Source of the DNA: Haloterrigena salifodinae
GTDB taxonomy: Archaea > Halobacteriota > Halobacteria > Halobacteriales > Natrialbaceae
Assembly (NCBI RefSeq): GCF_003977755.1
Contig: NZ_RQWN01000001.1
Coordinates: 1,611,969 to 1,675,968, forward strand
Direction: 5' to 3'
DNA length: 64,000 nucleotides
The translations under genes were made by a program, and so were the position numbers. Below the pieces are notes generated by a model. It ran no database searches and was not told where the DNA came from. It saw only the letters and a list, made by a program, of their open reading frames with translations. Shown one piece after another: positions 26,735 to 36,033 of this stretch (the first letter of the stretch is position 1; every line of letters starts with the position of its first letter).

Positions 26735-27754
26735 CTACGACTCGAGCGCCAACACCAGCGCCTCGCCGTCGCGATCGAACGCGGTTCCGAAGGGGGCCGA
26801 TAGCTCGCGCATTCGGTCGCGAGCCCACGCGGCGGCGTCGGGGCTCGCCTCGTGGACGGCACAGCCGTCGATCTCGGTCGGCTCGAGTCGCAGTTCGGTC
26901 GGCGTCCCGTCCTCGGTCACCGCGAGTTCGAACAGAAACCCGCGGTCATTGCGCAACTCGTCGTCGACCGCGTAGTCGTCGACGAAATCGCCCGCGTCGT
27001 AGACGATCGGCGCGCCATCGTAGACCTCGATCCCCTGGAAGACGTGGGCGCTGTGGCCGTGGATCACGTCGACGCCCTCCTCGACCAGCCAGCGGCCGAA
27101 CGCCCGGAACGAGTCGGGCGGTTCGGTGACCATGTTCGGCCCCCAGTGTAGCGAGGAGACCAGCAGGTCGGGATCCGTTTCGCGGGCGCGGGAGAGCGCC
27201 TCGCGGACCCGCTCTCGCGTTTTCTCGTCGTCGACATCGACGTCGATCCACGCGGTTCCGGGCGACTCCTCGTCGGCCGCGTACTCGGGCGTGTTGTCGG
27301 TGAACGAAACGACGGCCAGCTCGAGGCCGTCGGTTTCGTCGCTCCCGCTGCCGTCGACGGTTACGACCGCCGGATCGAGCGCCTCGTCGATCGTCTCTCC
27401 CGCGCCGGCTCGCGCGATCCCGGCCTCGTCCACGTGCTCGAGCGTGTCTCGCAGCGCCACCTCCTCGTAGTCTAACACGTGGTTGTTCGCGAGCGCGCAG
27501 ACGTCGACGCCGGCGCGCTCGAGGGCCGGAACCGCCCAGTCGGGGTCCGCGCGGAAGTGAAACGGGCGGTGAGTCCGCCGCCACTCGCTCCCGCGCGTCG
27601 AGAGCACGCACTCGAGGTTGATCACGAGCGCGTCGAGATCCCGGAGGCGCTCGCGGACGTTCCCCCAGACCGCGTCGACCGACCGCTGGCGCTGGCGGTC
27701 GTCGACCAGTCGCCCGGGCATGACGTCGCCGGTGAAACCGATTCGCCGGATCAT
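26735..27754 (-). CDS. CapA family metallophosphatase-like protein
   Basis: A 339-residue protein of the CapA/PgsA family (PGA_cap domain), a calcineurin-like fold named after a poly-gamma-glutamate factor. Motifs: FTGDVMPGR at the N-terminus, VINLECVLSTRG, ALANNHVLDYEE, SLHWGPNM and IHGHSAHVFQG near the C-terminus; the Asp/Asn/His residues of these are the expected metal ligands. A frame extending to 28753 covers the divergent gene antisense and is not real. The protein has no signal peptide, so it may act in the cytoplasm. Natrialba-type haloarchaea make poly-glutamate, but no pgs partners are present here. Confidence 0.9.
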   Translation of the reverse strand: MIRRIGFTGDVMPGRLVDDRQRQRSVDAVWGNVRERLRDLDALVINLECVLSTRGSEWRRTHRPFHFRADPDWAVPALERAGVDVCALANNHVLDYEEVALRDTLEHVDEAGIARAGAGETIDEALDPAVVTVDGSGSDETDGLELAVVSFTDNTPEYAADEESPGTAWIDVDVDDEKTRERVREALSRARETDPDLLVSSLHWGPNMVTEPPDSFRAFGRWLVEEGVDVIHGHSAHVFQGIEVYDGAPIVYDAGDFVDDYAVDDELRNDRGFLFELAVTEDGTPTELRLEPTEIDGCAVHEASPDAAAWARDRMRELSAPFGTAFDRDGEALVLALES

Positions 27755-27937
27755 GTGTGTGACTCGGTGGCGCAGTTCCAAAGTCCCTGTAGTACGCAGC
27801 CCCTCGTTGAACAGAAACGATAGCCGGCCGGTCGAGTGCGGCGGGCAGTGCTGAAAGAGGCGCGTGGGTGTGCGCTGGACGCCCACCCGCGCGGCTTTGT
27901 CGACAGCTACAAAGCCCGACGCCGCCATGTCACAACT

Positions 27938-28765
27938 ATGCACGTACTCGGCATCTGCGACCGCGGCGCGGACCGCGACGCCGTCGAGCGGGTCTGCGAT
28001 CGCCTCGTCGATCGCCTCGAGCGGGAGGGACGCGTCGGCGTGGTCAGATACGACGCGACGATCGCGGACGGGACGGCCGTCCACGACTCGACGACGGTCG
28101 GCGGCGACGTCAGCTACGAGCTCGGCGCCGACGGCGACTGGGCCGCGTCCGGGACGGGACTGGGCGTCGGCGACGCCCTCGATCGGCTGGCGTCCGACTG
28201 CGCGTACGCCGTCGTCGTGGGCGTCGAGGATCTCCGCCATCCGACGGTCGTCGTCGGGACGGACGACGCGGACGAGGAGGGCATTATCGCGGCCGTCGAA
28301 CAGTCCGACGACCTCGATCCCGACGCCGTCGCGGCCGAACTCGAGTCGCGCGAGCCCCACGAAACCCTCCACTCGCTGGTCGATCGCATCAAGCGGTCGC
28401 CGAAGGCCGATCAAGCGGGGGCGATCGCGACGTTCACCGGCCGCGTCCGCGCGAAGGACGACACCGACGACGCGCGCACCCAGTACCTCGAGTTCGAGAA
28501 GTACGAGGGCGTCGCCGACGAGCGAATGGCCGCCCTCGAGACGGATCTCGAGGCCCGCGACGGCGTTCTCGAGGTCGAACTCTACCACCGAACCGGCGTC
28601 GTCGAGGACGGCGAGGACATCGTTTTCGTCGTCGTTCTCGCCGGACACCGCGAGGAGGCGTTTCGGACCGTCGAAGACGGGATCAACCGGTTGAAAGACG
28701 AGGTGCCGCTGTTCAAGAAAGAAGTGACAGTCGAGGACGAATTCTGGGTTCACGAACGAAGTTAG
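27938..28765 (+). CDS. moaE: MobB-like/MoaE fusion, molybdopterin synthase large subunit
   Basis: A 275-residue protein. Residues 1-130 look like a MobB domain (MHVLGICDRGADRDAVERV) in which the usual Walker A GxGKT is lost. Residues 140-275 are MoaE, which with MoaD inserts sulfur to make molybdopterin. The conserved features are GAIATFTGRVR, YLEFEKYEGVADERM, LYHRTGVVEDGE and the C-terminal Lys segment FKKEVTVEDEFWVHE with the catalytic lysines. The start at 27938 is where the MobB-like strand begins. It is divergent from the CapA gene. Confidence 0.9.
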   Translation: MHVLGICDRGADRDAVERVCDRLVDRLEREGRVGVVRYDATIADGTAVHDSTTVGGDVSYELGADGDWAASGTGLGVGDALDRLASDCAYAVVVGVEDLRHPTVVVGTDDADEEGIIAAVEQSDDLDPDAVAAELESREPHETLHSLVDRIKRSPKADQAGAIATFTGRVRAKDDTDDARTQYLEFEKYEGVADERMAALETDLEARDGVLEVELYHRTGVVEDGEDIVFVVVLAGHREEAFRTVEDGINRLKDEVPLFKKEVTVEDEFWVHERS

Positions 28766-29014
28766 TACTTGATTCCATGAACTTTCCGTTCAAAATAGGT
28801 CAAGCCTCCCGGAACGGAACACTCTATCAGCCATGATAATCGAATGTGCGATAATAAGTTAGCGGCGGTTTTAAAAGGTCTCGAGCCCGCTCACCGTTCG
28901 ATAAATAATCACCGAATCGAGAATAAAACGTCCATTACCCACCAAATACCTAAACACAACCGAAATTTCGCTAACCATCCTCCCTTTATAACATATCCCG
29001 GCAACAAGCAGTGG
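28766..29014. other. AT-rich intergenic region
   Basis: These 249 bases are markedly AT-rich for this genome, with several runs such as GGTTTTAAAAGG, GATAAATAATC and ACCAAATACCTAAAC. No open frame here looks like protein. It contains the promoter of the next gene at its right end. The rest could hold additional promoters or a short RNA, but I see no clear structure. Confidence 0.4.
28984..28992 (+). promoter_or_regulatory. TATA box of the DUF7123-like gene
   Basis: CTTTATAAC lies about 27 bases before the ATG at 29015 and is a strong match to the haloarchaeal TATA element. A leaderless transcript is expected. Confidence 0.6.
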
Positions 29015-29260
29015 ATGTCGATGAGCACGACAGCCCAACCCTCCACGGACAGCAAGGAACGACGCCTGAAACGATATCTCCGCGACCGCGCCGAAGACGG
29101 AGAGCTATACTTCAAGGGCAAGTTCATTGCTGACGACGTCGGGATGTCCCCCAAGGAGATCGGCGCGCTGATGGTCAAACTCTCGGAGTCGGCTACCGAC
29201 CTCGAGATCGAGAAGTGGTCGTACACGAGCGCAACCACCTGGCGCGTCGAATCGGCCTGA
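29015..29260 (+). CDS. Small winged-helix-like protein (DUF7123-like)
   Basis: An 81-residue protein, or 79 if the second ATG at 29021 is used. After a Ser/Thr-rich start it reads KERRLKRYLRDRAEDGELYFKGKFIADDVGMSPKEIGALMVKL and ends with WSYTSATTWRVE. This resembles a short winged helix with a recognition helix around SPKEIGALM. The upstream in-frame extension to 28844 crosses AT-rich non-coding sequence and is rejected. The gene has its own strong TATA box. Function unknown; a chromatin or regulatory role is possible. Confidence 0.8.
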   Translation: MSMSTTAQPSTDSKERRLKRYLRDRAEDGELYFKGKFIADDVGMSPKEIGALMVKLSESATDLEIEKWSYTSATTWRVESA

Positions 29261-29455
29261 TCGTGCCCTCGCTTCGCTCGAACAGCCCCAGGTCCCCGGT
29301 AGCGACCTGACGAACGCCCTCGTACCGCGCGACACCCTGCCGGCCGGCGCGTCTCCGACGCCATCCGGCCCACCCTGAGGTCCCTTTCCTCCGTTTTCGT
29401 CGGCCCGTACTAGCGCTCGAGTTCGACTCGCCGAAGACCCTGCCGACGACAGTCG

Positions 29456-29464
29456 ATTTATACG
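29456..29464 (+). promoter_or_regulatory. TATA box of the second site-2 protease gene
   Basis: ATTTATACG lies about 24 bases before the ATG at 29484, giving a leaderless transcript. Confidence 0.5.
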
Positions 29465-29483
29465 CCGGGCTCTTTAATCACGG

Positions 29484-30650
29484 ATGATGGACGACGCCGA
29501 TGTCCCCCGGGTCGGTCCGTCGATCGACGACGACCCCTCGCTCGGGGACGGCCCGCCGCTCGAGCGTATCGAGTCGGTCTTTCGGGTCTACGAGATGCGG
29601 GCCGAGGACGATCAGCTGGTGTACTACGGCGATCCGCGTACCAATCCGGAGCGGACGATGGAGGAGCTGTGGCCGGTATTTCGCGAAGCGGGCTACGACC
29701 CGCAGTTGACGGTGCGCCACGGCGAGTACGTCCTCGTCGCCGAGCCGATCAGCATCGGGATTGACGGCATCCCATGGACTAACATCCTGTTGCTGTGTGC
29801 GACGATCTGTTCGACGCTGTTCGTCGGCGCCTTCTGGTGGTATCCGGGAATCGATCCGTTCGGGGGTCCGATCGAGATCCTCGGCGCGTGGCCGTTTTCG
29901 GCCGCGGTGCTGACGGTGCTCGGTGTCCACGAGCTGGGCCACTACGTGATGAGCCGCTACCATCAGGTCGACGCCTCCCTGCCGTACTTCATTCCCATCC
30001 CGACGATCATCGGGACGATGGGGGCGGTAATCAAGCTGAAGGGGCGGATGCCGAACCGAAAGGCCCTGTTCGACATCGGCATCGCCGGTCCGCTGGCGGG
30101 ACTCGTCGCGACGGTCACTATCGCCGTCGTCGGACTCCACCTGCCGCCAGTGACGATCCCCGAACCGGTCGTGCAGCAGGCCGAAGAGAGCGGCTTCCGA
30201 CTCGGGATCCCGCCGATGCTCGAACTGATCGCGGCGGCGATCGATCAGCCGCTGTATCTCGACGACCCGTCGCGAAACGTCAATCCGGTCGTCATCGGCG
30301 CCTGGGTCGGCATGTTCGTCACCTTCCTCAACCTGATCCCCGTCGGCCAGCTCGACGGCGGCCACATCCTGCGGGCGATGATCGGCGACCTCCACGAGAC
30401 GGTCAGCGCGCTCGTCCCCGGCGCGCTGTTCGCCCTCGCCGGCTACCTGTACTACATCGGCGGCTACGGGCTGCAGACGATCTTCATCTGGATCCTCTGG
30501 GGGTTCCTGGCCACGCTCCTCGCGTCGGCGGGCGGAGCGCAGCCGGTCACCGACGGCCGGCTCGGTACCTGGCGGCAGCTACTGGGCGTCGTCACCTTCG
30601 GGCTCGGACTGCTCTGTTTCATGCCAGTCCCGCTCGAGGTCATCCAGTAG
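29484..30650 (+). CDS. Site-2 protease family protein (no PDZ)
   Basis: A 388-residue membrane metalloprotease of the M50 family. The first 95 residues form a soluble domain (MEELWPVFREAGYDPQLTV). The zinc motif HELGH is at residues 149-153 in VLTVLGVHELGHYVMSRY. The substrate-binding signature FNPxxG-like GRMPNRKALFDIGIAGPLAG and the third ligand in NLIPVGQLDGGHILRAM follow. About seven membrane segments. It lacks the PDZ domains of the protease at 22.3 kb and so probably has a different substrate. It stands alone between DUF7123 and the convergent thiL. Confidence 0.93.
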   Translation: MMDDADVPRVGPSIDDDPSLGDGPPLERIESVFRVYEMRAEDDQLVYYGDPRTNPERTMEELWPVFREAGYDPQLTVRHGEYVLVAEPISIGIDGIPWTNILLLCATICSTLFVGAFWWYPGIDPFGGPIEILGAWPFSAAVLTVLGVHELGHYVMSRYHQVDASLPYFIPIPTIIGTMGAVIKLKGRMPNRKALFDIGIAGPLAGLVATVTIAVVGLHLPPVTIPEPVVQQAEESGFRLGIPPMLELIAAAIDQPLYLDDPSRNVNPVVIGAWVGMFVTFLNLIPVGQLDGGHILRAMIGDLHETVSALVPGALFALAGYLYYIGGYGLQTIFIWILWGFLATLLASAGGAQPVTDGRLGTWRQLLGVVTFGLGLLCFMPVPLEVIQ

Positions 30651-30743
30651 CGACGGACGCCGACGGCCCGGAGCTGTCTCCGATCGTCGACGACCTGTTT
30701 TCCGTCCCCGGTCGCCAATGGTCTGCTTTCCGTCCGCAATAGC

Positions 30744-31670
30744 TCACGTCCCGTGGGTATAGCCCCGATCCGGGAGTTTCTCGCCGTCCAGCGTGATTCC
30801 CTCGACCGGCTCCGTGACCGACCCGATCGCCGAGAGGTCGACGTCGATCGCCGCCCGCACCGTCTCGAGGGCCGACTCCGGAAGCGTCACGACGAGTTCG
30901 AAGTCCTCGCCGAAGGTGATCGCGCGCTCGAGCGGCTCCGCGTCCGTCCCCTCGTCGTCAGCTAGTTCGAAAAGCGCCTCGGCGACGGGGACCGCCCCTG
31001 AGTCGACCGCGAAGCCGCAGTCGCTGGCCTCGGCGAGCTGGTGGAGCGACCGGGCAAGGCCGTCGCTCGAGTCCATCATCGCCGTCGCGTGGGGCGCGAG
31101 GGCCGCGCCGGCCGCGACTCGGGGCTCGAAGCGAAACAGCTCGTTCGCCCGGTCGACGCTGCTGGCGTCTTCGTCGCTCCCGGCGTTATCCCGAGCGCTG
31201 CGTTCGAACAACTCGAGGCCGGCCGCGCTGCGGCCCAGCGTCCCGGTGACACAGAGCAGGTCGCCGGGTTCGGCCCCGCTACGGCGGACGGGGTTGTCGC
31301 TCCGGCCGACCGCGGTCGTCGAGACAGTGAACTCGGTGTGGCCGTCGAGGTCGCCGCCGACGTAGGTCGCGTCGACACGGTCACAGACGTCGCGTGCGCC
31401 CCGAACGAACGCGAGGAGTTCGTCGCGGTCGAATTCGGGGGCGGCGTAGGCCGCGACCGCGGCGGTCGCGTCGGCGCCCATCGCGGCGACGTCCGACAGC
31501 GACGCGCCGACCGCACGCCAGCCCGCCGTGTAGCGGGTCGTCCCCGTCGGGAAATCCGTCCGCTCGTGGAGCATGTCCGTCGTGATCACCAGGTCGTCGA
31601 CGACGGCCGCGTCGTCACCGGCAGCCTCGAGTTCGCCCTCCAGCAGCGACAGGGCGGCGCGTTCGTCCAT
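30744..31670 (-). CDS. thiL: Thiamine-monophosphate kinase
   Basis: It makes thiamine diphosphate by phosphorylating thiamine monophosphate. The 308-residue protein of the PurM/ThiL fold shows DDAAVVDDLVITTDMLHERTDF at the N-terminus with acidic metal ligands, GWRAVGASLSDVAAMGADA, VTGTLGRSAAGLE and the C-terminal AMMDSSDGLARSLHQLAE. All four family blocks are present. It is convergent with the protease gene and divergent from rps19e, with no thiamine riboswitch visible upstream. Confidence 0.95.
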   Translation of the reverse strand: MDERAALSLLEGELEAAGDDAAVVDDLVITTDMLHERTDFPTGTTRYTAGWRAVGASLSDVAAMGADATAAVAAYAAPEFDRDELLAFVRGARDVCDRVDATYVGGDLDGHTEFTVSTTAVGRSDNPVRRSGAEPGDLLCVTGTLGRSAAGLELFERSARDNAGSDEDASSVDRANELFRFEPRVAAGAALAPHATAMMDSSDGLARSLHQLAEASDCGFAVDSGAVPVAEALFELADDEGTDAEPLERAITFGEDFELVVTLPESALETVRAAIDVDLSAIGSVTEPVEGITLDGEKLPDRGYTHGT

Positions 31671-31801
31671 ACGTCCCGTTTCTATTCCAACACGAAAAAC
31701 CGCCCGGACTGCAAGCTGGACGCCTCGAGAAACCGCGGCCCGCCGGGCGCCGAGTCCCTGCGAGCGGTCGCCACACCACCGCTGCGCGGGACAACGATGG
31801 C

Positions 31802-31809
31802 CTTAAATG
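31802..31809 (+). promoter_or_regulatory. TATA box of the rps19e operon
   Basis: CTTAAATG is centred about 27 bases before the ATG at 31833, so transcription would start at or beside the start codon. Confidence 0.55.
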
Positions 31810-31832
31810 CCGGCGACGGGAACCACACGCCA

Positions 31833-32288
31833 ATGGCTACGATGTACGACGTTCCGGCGGACGACCTCATCGAGGCGCTCGCCGACGATCTCTCGGATCG
31901 ACTCGAGGAACCGGAATGGGGCAAGTTCGCCAAGAGCGGTGTCGCCAACGAGCTGCCGCCCGAACAGGAGGAGTTCTGGGCGACTCGCGCGGCGAGTCTC
32001 CTGCGGAAGGTCGCCGACCGCGGCCCGATCGGCGTCGAGCGACTCTCGACCGAGTACGGCGGCGCGAAGGGCGGTTCGAACCGCTACCAGGTCGCCCCCG
32101 ACAAGCGCACCGACGGCTCGAAGAACCTCATCCGAACGATCCTCCAGCAGCTCGAAGAGGAAGACCTCGTCGAAACCGCCGAGGGTGAAGGCCGACGCAT
32201 CACCGCCGAGGGTCAGAGCCTCCTCGACGACACCGCCGGCGAGGTCCTCGAGGAACTCGACCGTCCGGAACTCGAGCGCTACGCGTAA
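31833..32288 (+). CDS. rps19e: 30S ribosomal protein S19e
   Basis: A small-subunit ribosomal protein found only in archaea and eukaryotes. The 151 residues start MATMYDVPADDLIEALA. The central S19e signature WATRAASLLRKVADRGPIGV, then YGGAKGGSNRYQVAPDK and the helical C-terminus are intact. Translation may start at 31833 or nine bases later; the TATA spacing favours the first. It leads a short cluster with the PDCD5-like gene and a PP-loop gene. Confidence 0.96.
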   Translation: MATMYDVPADDLIEALADDLSDRLEEPEWGKFAKSGVANELPPEQEEFWATRAASLLRKVADRGPIGVERLSTEYGGAKGGSNRYQVAPDKRTDGSKNLIRTILQQLEEEDLVETAEGEGRRITAEGQSLLDDTAGEVLEELDRPELERYA

Positions 32289-32393
32289 CGCGAGATAAAT
32301 TCAGTTTTCACGCCGAACACCCCTCGAGCGCCGACAGTATCGTCTGTCGTCCGAAATCATTTTCCGCCGTGCGAAACAACAGTTGTGATAGCA

Positions 32394-32741
32394 ATGAGCG
32401 ATGCACCCGACGAGGAGAAACTCGAGGAGCTGCGACAGAAGAAAATGGAGCAGCTACAGGAGCAGGCCGACGGCCAGCAGGGTGGCTCGCAGGAGGCCGC
32501 CAAACAACAGGCCGAGGCCCAGAAGAAGGCCGTCCTCCGCCAGCACCTGACCGACGACGCCCGCAAGCGGCTCAACACGGTCAAGATGAGCAAACCGCAG
32601 TTCGGCGAACAGGTCGAACGACAGGTCGTCAGCCTGGCCCGCAGCGGCCGTATGCAGGGCAAGATCGACGACGAGAAGATGAAACAGCTCCTCCAGGAGC
32701 TGAAACCCGACTCCCAGAGCTTCGATATCAAGCGGCGCTGA
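32394..32741 (+). CDS. DNA-binding protein, PDCD5-like
   Basis: A 115-residue helical protein of the PDCD5 family, small nucleic-acid-binding or chaperone-associated proteins of archaea and eukaryotes. It opens with [20 protein letters not shown], a charged helix, then a Gln/Ala-rich segment. The family core follows: [40 protein letters not shown] and QLLQELKP. The start at 32394 is chosen over one three codons earlier because the family normally begins at this point. Its last base overlaps the ATG of the PP-loop gene. Confidence 0.93.
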   Translation: MSDAPDEEKLEELRQKKMEQLQEQADGQQGGSQEAAKQQAEAQKKAVLRQHLTDDARKRLNTVKMSKPQFGEQVERQVVSLARSGRMQGKIDDEKMKQLLQELKPDSQSFDIKRR

Positions 32742-33343
32742 TGGAGCTGGGACTGCTCTACAGCGGCGGCAAGGACTCGACGCTCGCGGCCCTTCTCCTC
32801 GAGGAGTTCTACGACGTCACGCTGGTGACGGCCCACTTCGGCGTCAGCGACGACTGGAAACACGCCCGCGAGACCGCCGCCTCGATGGGATTCGAGTTCG
32901 AGCGACTCGAACTGGACGCCGATGTCGCTCGCGAGGCCGCGGCGACGATTCGAGAGGATGGCTTCCCCCGCAACGGCATCCAGCGGGTTCACCAGCACGC
33001 CCTCGAGCGACTGGCCGACCACGAGTACGACGCCATCGCCGACGGGACGCGCCGGGACGACCGCGTGCCGACGATCTCTCGCGCGCAGGCCCAGAGCCTA
33101 GAGGATCGCCACGATGTCGACTACATCGCACCGCTGTCGGGCTTCGGCCGCACCGCCGTCGATCGGCTGGTCGAGGCGCGACTCGAGGTGACCGTCGGCC
33201 CGAGCGAGGAGATCGATCGCGCCGACTACGAGGCGGAACTCCGGACGATCATCGCCGACGAGGGCGGCCCCGGGGCCGTCGACGACTGCTTCCCCGATCA
33301 CACGCAGACGTACGTGACGGGCGTTCGGCGAGCGAGCGAATAA
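32741..33343 (+). CDS. PP-loop ATPase (DUF7411-like)
   Basis: A 200-residue protein of the adenine-nucleotide alpha-hydrolase fold. The ATP-binding PP-loop SGGKDST is at residues 9-15. Later blocks include TAHFGVSDDWKHARETA, DAIADGTRRDDRVPTISRAQAQSL (the second ATP-binding segment) and the acidic C-terminus. These enzymes adenylate a substrate, often a tRNA base or an amide. The ATG at 32741 overlaps the stop of the PDCD5-like gene (TGATG), so translation is coupled, and the pairing with S19e and PDCD5 points to a translation or tRNA-modification role. This last step is inference. Confidence 0.88.
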   Translation: MELGLLYSGGKDSTLAALLLEEFYDVTLVTAHFGVSDDWKHARETAASMGFEFERLELDADVAREAAATIREDGFPRNGIQRVHQHALERLADHEYDAIADGTRRDDRVPTISRAQAQSLEDRHDVDYIAPLSGFGRTAVDRLVEARLEVTVGPSEEIDRADYEAELRTIIADEGGPGAVDDCFPDHTQTYVTGVRRASE

Positions 33344-33387
33344 GCCGCGTTGTGCCGGCGCGCTCGAGCAGAGAGAGGCGCCGAGCG

Positions 33388-34428
33388 CTACCGCGTGAAC
33401 TCGAACCGCGCGCCGCCGTTTTCGCTTTCCGTGACCGCGACCGACCAGCCGTGTGCGTCCGCGATGGCGCGGACGATCGCGAGCCCGAGTCCGGACCCGT
33501 CCTCGGCCGTCGAATACCCCTGCTCTAAGATCTTGTCGCGTTCGTCCTCGGGAATCCCAGGGCCGTCGTCTTCGACGAAAAAGCCCCCCGAACAGACGCC
33601 GACGCGGATGGTGATGTCCTCTCGGCCGTGCTCGATCGAATTCCGAAAGAGGTTCTCGAAGAGCTGTTTCGCCCGCAGCGGATCGACCTGGAGCGTTCGG
33701 TGGTCGACCACCTCGTAGGTCGCCTCGTCGGTTGCGGTCGACGACCAGGCGTCGCCGGCGAGTTCCTCGAGGGGCACCTCGTAAGTCTCCTCGACCTGGG
33801 TCCCGCTGCGGGCGACCGACAGCGACTCCTCGATCAGCTCGTCCATCCGCGTCAGGGCGGCGTCGACCTCCTTGAGGTGGTCGGCGTTCCCGGTTTGGAA
33901 GGCCGCATCGAGGCGCCCGCGCGCGACGCTGAGGGGGTTCCGGAGGTCGTGGCTGACGACGCTGGCGAACTCCTCTAAGCGCTCGCTCTGCCGGCGCGCC
34001 TCGCGGGTCGCGGCCCGCTGTTTGATGTCGTAGATGCCGGCGACGGTGCCGGCGCCGACGCCCATCGTCCCGCTCATCAACAACAGGAACAGCGGCGAGC
34101 GGGAGCCGAGTCCGTCGAGGTAGGCGATGTAAAGGTGTAACGCCGCCACAATGAACGCGGCGAGAAAGCCGCCGAGACTGTACGCGAAGACGGTAAGTCG
34201 ATCCCGCGCCGAGACGTCCTGCGCGACGAGGAACCGGTCGGCGAGGATGACCGCCGTCGCGATCACGAGCGGAAAGATGCTCTCGAGTATCGTCCTCGTC
34301 GAGAGGGTCTCGCCGGCGATCCGCACGCCGATGGTAGCGGCGAGGACGAATCCGAGGATCGACAGCGGCGAGACCGGGAGCTGTTTACCGACGTCCGCGA
34401 CCCAGTCATCCTCTTCGAGCCGTTGCAC
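33388..34428 (-). CDS. Membrane-bound sensor histidine kinase
   Basis: A 346-residue kinase from a GTG start at 34428. Four hydrophobic segments lie in residues 20-140 (SILGFVLAATIGV, IFPLVIATAVILA, YSLGGFLAAFIVAALHLYIAYL and FLLLMSGTMGVGAGTVAGI). A phosphoacceptor helix has H160 in FASVVSHDLRNPLSVARG. The ATPase domain has the N box LFENLFRNSIEHG, G1 VEDDGPGIP and G2 GSGLGLAIV. There is no sensor domain outside the membrane segments, and no receiver protein is adjacent. The signal is unknown. Confidence 0.94.
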   Translation of the reverse strand: MQRLEEDDWVADVGKQLPVSPLSILGFVLAATIGVRIAGETLSTRTILESIFPLVIATAVILADRFLVAQDVSARDRLTVFAYSLGGFLAAFIVAALHLYIAYLDGLGSRSPLFLLLMSGTMGVGAGTVAGIYDIKQRAATREARRQSERLEEFASVVSHDLRNPLSVARGRLDAAFQTGNADHLKEVDAALTRMDELIEESLSVARSGTQVEETYEVPLEELAGDAWSSTATDEATYEVVDHRTLQVDPLRAKQLFENLFRNSIEHGREDITIRVGVCSGGFFVEDDGPGIPEDERDKILEQGYSTAEDGSGLGLAIVRAIADAHGWSVAVTESENGGARFEFTR

Positions 34429-34623
34429 GGGCGTATCTCAGCACCGAGCGAGCTATCAATGTATTGGAGAATCTCGCCGCGAAGTGCGTCGAACTAACGC
34501 CTCCAGCGGTCGAACCAAACGGGCGACGGCGAGAACGCCGAACGCACGGACGCTGACGGGGGACGAATCGCCACCCGAGCGACAAAGGACAGTTTGAAGC
34601 GCGGCCTAAACGAATCGGGGGAC

Positions 34624-35928
34624 ATGTACGACCACCTCAAGGGATTTCGTGACTTCTACCCCGCCGAGATGGGGGCGCGCCGGGAGGTTATCGACAGCCT
34701 GGAGGCCGCGGCACGACGGTACGGCTTCCGGGAGGTCGGCACCCCCGCACTCGAGCGCACCCAGATGTACGTCGACAAGAGCGGCGAGGAGATCGTCGAA
34801 GAGCTCTACGCGTTCGAGGACAAGGGCGGCCGCGAGGTCGCACTGACCCCCGAGTTGACCCCGACTGTCGCGCGGATGGTCGTCGCCAAACAGCAGGAGC
34901 TCTCGAAGCCGATCAAGTGGGTCTCGACGCGGCCGTTCTGGCGCTACGAGCAGGTCCAGCAGGGCCGGTTCCGCGAGTTCTACCAGACCAACGTCGACAT
35001 CTTCGGCTCGAGCGAACCCGAGGCCGACGCCGAGATTCTCGCGTTCGCCGCCGACGCGCTGACCGACCTCGGCCTGACCGGCGAGGAGTTCGAGTTCCGC
35101 GTCTCCCACCGCGACATCCTCGGCGGGCTCTTCGAGTCGTTCGACGCCGACGTGGACACGGCCGCGGCCATCCGCGCCGTCGACAAATCCGAGAAGATCA
35201 GCCACAACGAGTACCACGACCTGCTCGTCGAGGCCGGCCTCAGCTACGATCAGGCCGCCGAGTTCGACGACCTGCTCGCGGTCGGCGAGGACGACCTCGA
35301 CGAACTCGTCGAGTTCGCCGGGACGGACCGCGTCGAAGCGGCCGTGACCAACCTCCAGAACGTCCTCGAGGCCGCGGCGGACTTCGGCGCCCGCGAGTAC
35401 TGTACGCTCTCGCTGGAGACCGCCCGCGGACTCGATTACTACACGGGCGTGGTCTTCGAGTGTTTCGACTCGACCGGCGAGGTCTCCCGGTCGGTCTTCG
35501 GCGGCGGCCGCTACGACGATCTGATCGAGAGCTTCGGCGGCCAGCCGACGCCCGCCGTCGGCGTCGCGCCCGGCCTCGCGCCGCTCTCCTTGCTCCTCCA
35601 GCGGGCGGACGTCTGGCCGGACGAGGCGTTTACGACCGACTACTACGTCCTCCAGATCGGCGACACGCGGTCCGAGGCCGCCCGGATCGTCCGCGACCTC
35701 CGCGAGCACGGCCACGTCGTCGAGACCGACGTCGCGGATCGCTCCTTCGGATCGCAGCTGAACTACGCCGACTCGATCAACGCCGAGACGGTCGTCGTCG
35801 CCGGCGAGCAGGACCTCGAAAACGACGAGGTGACGATCAAGGAGATGGAGTCGGGCGACCAGACGCAGGTCCCGGTCGATGAGTTCCCCGGCGACCTCGA
35901 GCGACCGACGTACGACGACTTCGCCTGA
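34624..35928 (+). CDS. hisS: Histidine--tRNA ligase
   Basis: It charges tRNA-His. The 434-residue class II enzyme starts at MYDHLKGFRDFYPAEM. Motif 2 is visible as STRPFWRYEQVQQGRFREFYQTNVDIFG, the histidine-specific block ETARGLDYYTGVVFE follows, and motif 3 reads VFGGGRYDDLIESFGG...AVGVAPGLAPL. The C-terminal anticodon domain carries DVADRSFGSQLNYADS. A frame ten codons longer is possible, but the family starts at this methionine. Confidence 0.97.
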   Translation: MYDHLKGFRDFYPAEMGARREVIDSLEAAARRYGFREVGTPALERTQMYVDKSGEEIVEELYAFEDKGGREVALTPELTPTVARMVVAKQQELSKPIKWVSTRPFWRYEQVQQGRFREFYQTNVDIFGSSEPEADAEILAFAADALTDLGLTGEEFEFRVSHRDILGGLFESFDADVDTAAAIRAVDKSEKISHNEYHDLLVEAGLSYDQAAEFDDLLAVGEDDLDELVEFAGTDRVEAAVTNLQNVLEAAADFGAREYCTLSLETARGLDYYTGVVFECFDSTGEVSRSVFGGGRYDDLIESFGGQPTPAVGVAPGLAPLSLLLQRADVWPDEAFTTDYYVLQIGDTRSEAARIVRDLREHGHVVETDVADRSFGSQLNYADSINAETVVVAGEQDLENDEVTIKEMESGDQTQVPVDEFPGDLERPTYDDFA

Positions 35929-35950
35929 CGGTCGCCGCTTGCCGGCACTG

Positions 35951-35968
35951 GTTTTCGATTCCGATTTC
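35951..35968 (+). terminator. T-rich tract after hisS
   Basis: GTTTTCGATTCCGATTTC begins 23 bases after the hisS stop. Archaeal terminators are T-rich runs of this kind. No stable stem is present. Confidence 0.35.
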
Positions 35969-36033
35969 CGAACGGAAGCGCGCGTGACGGGACGAACCGA
36001 CGGGTTCGAAGACGTCGAACAGCTTGCGGTTGC

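Noticed and set aside
27755-28753. An extension of the CapA-like frame to 28753
   Set aside because: It covers the antisense strand of the MobB-MoaE gene. The CapA motif FTGDVMPGR begins near the methionine at 27754.
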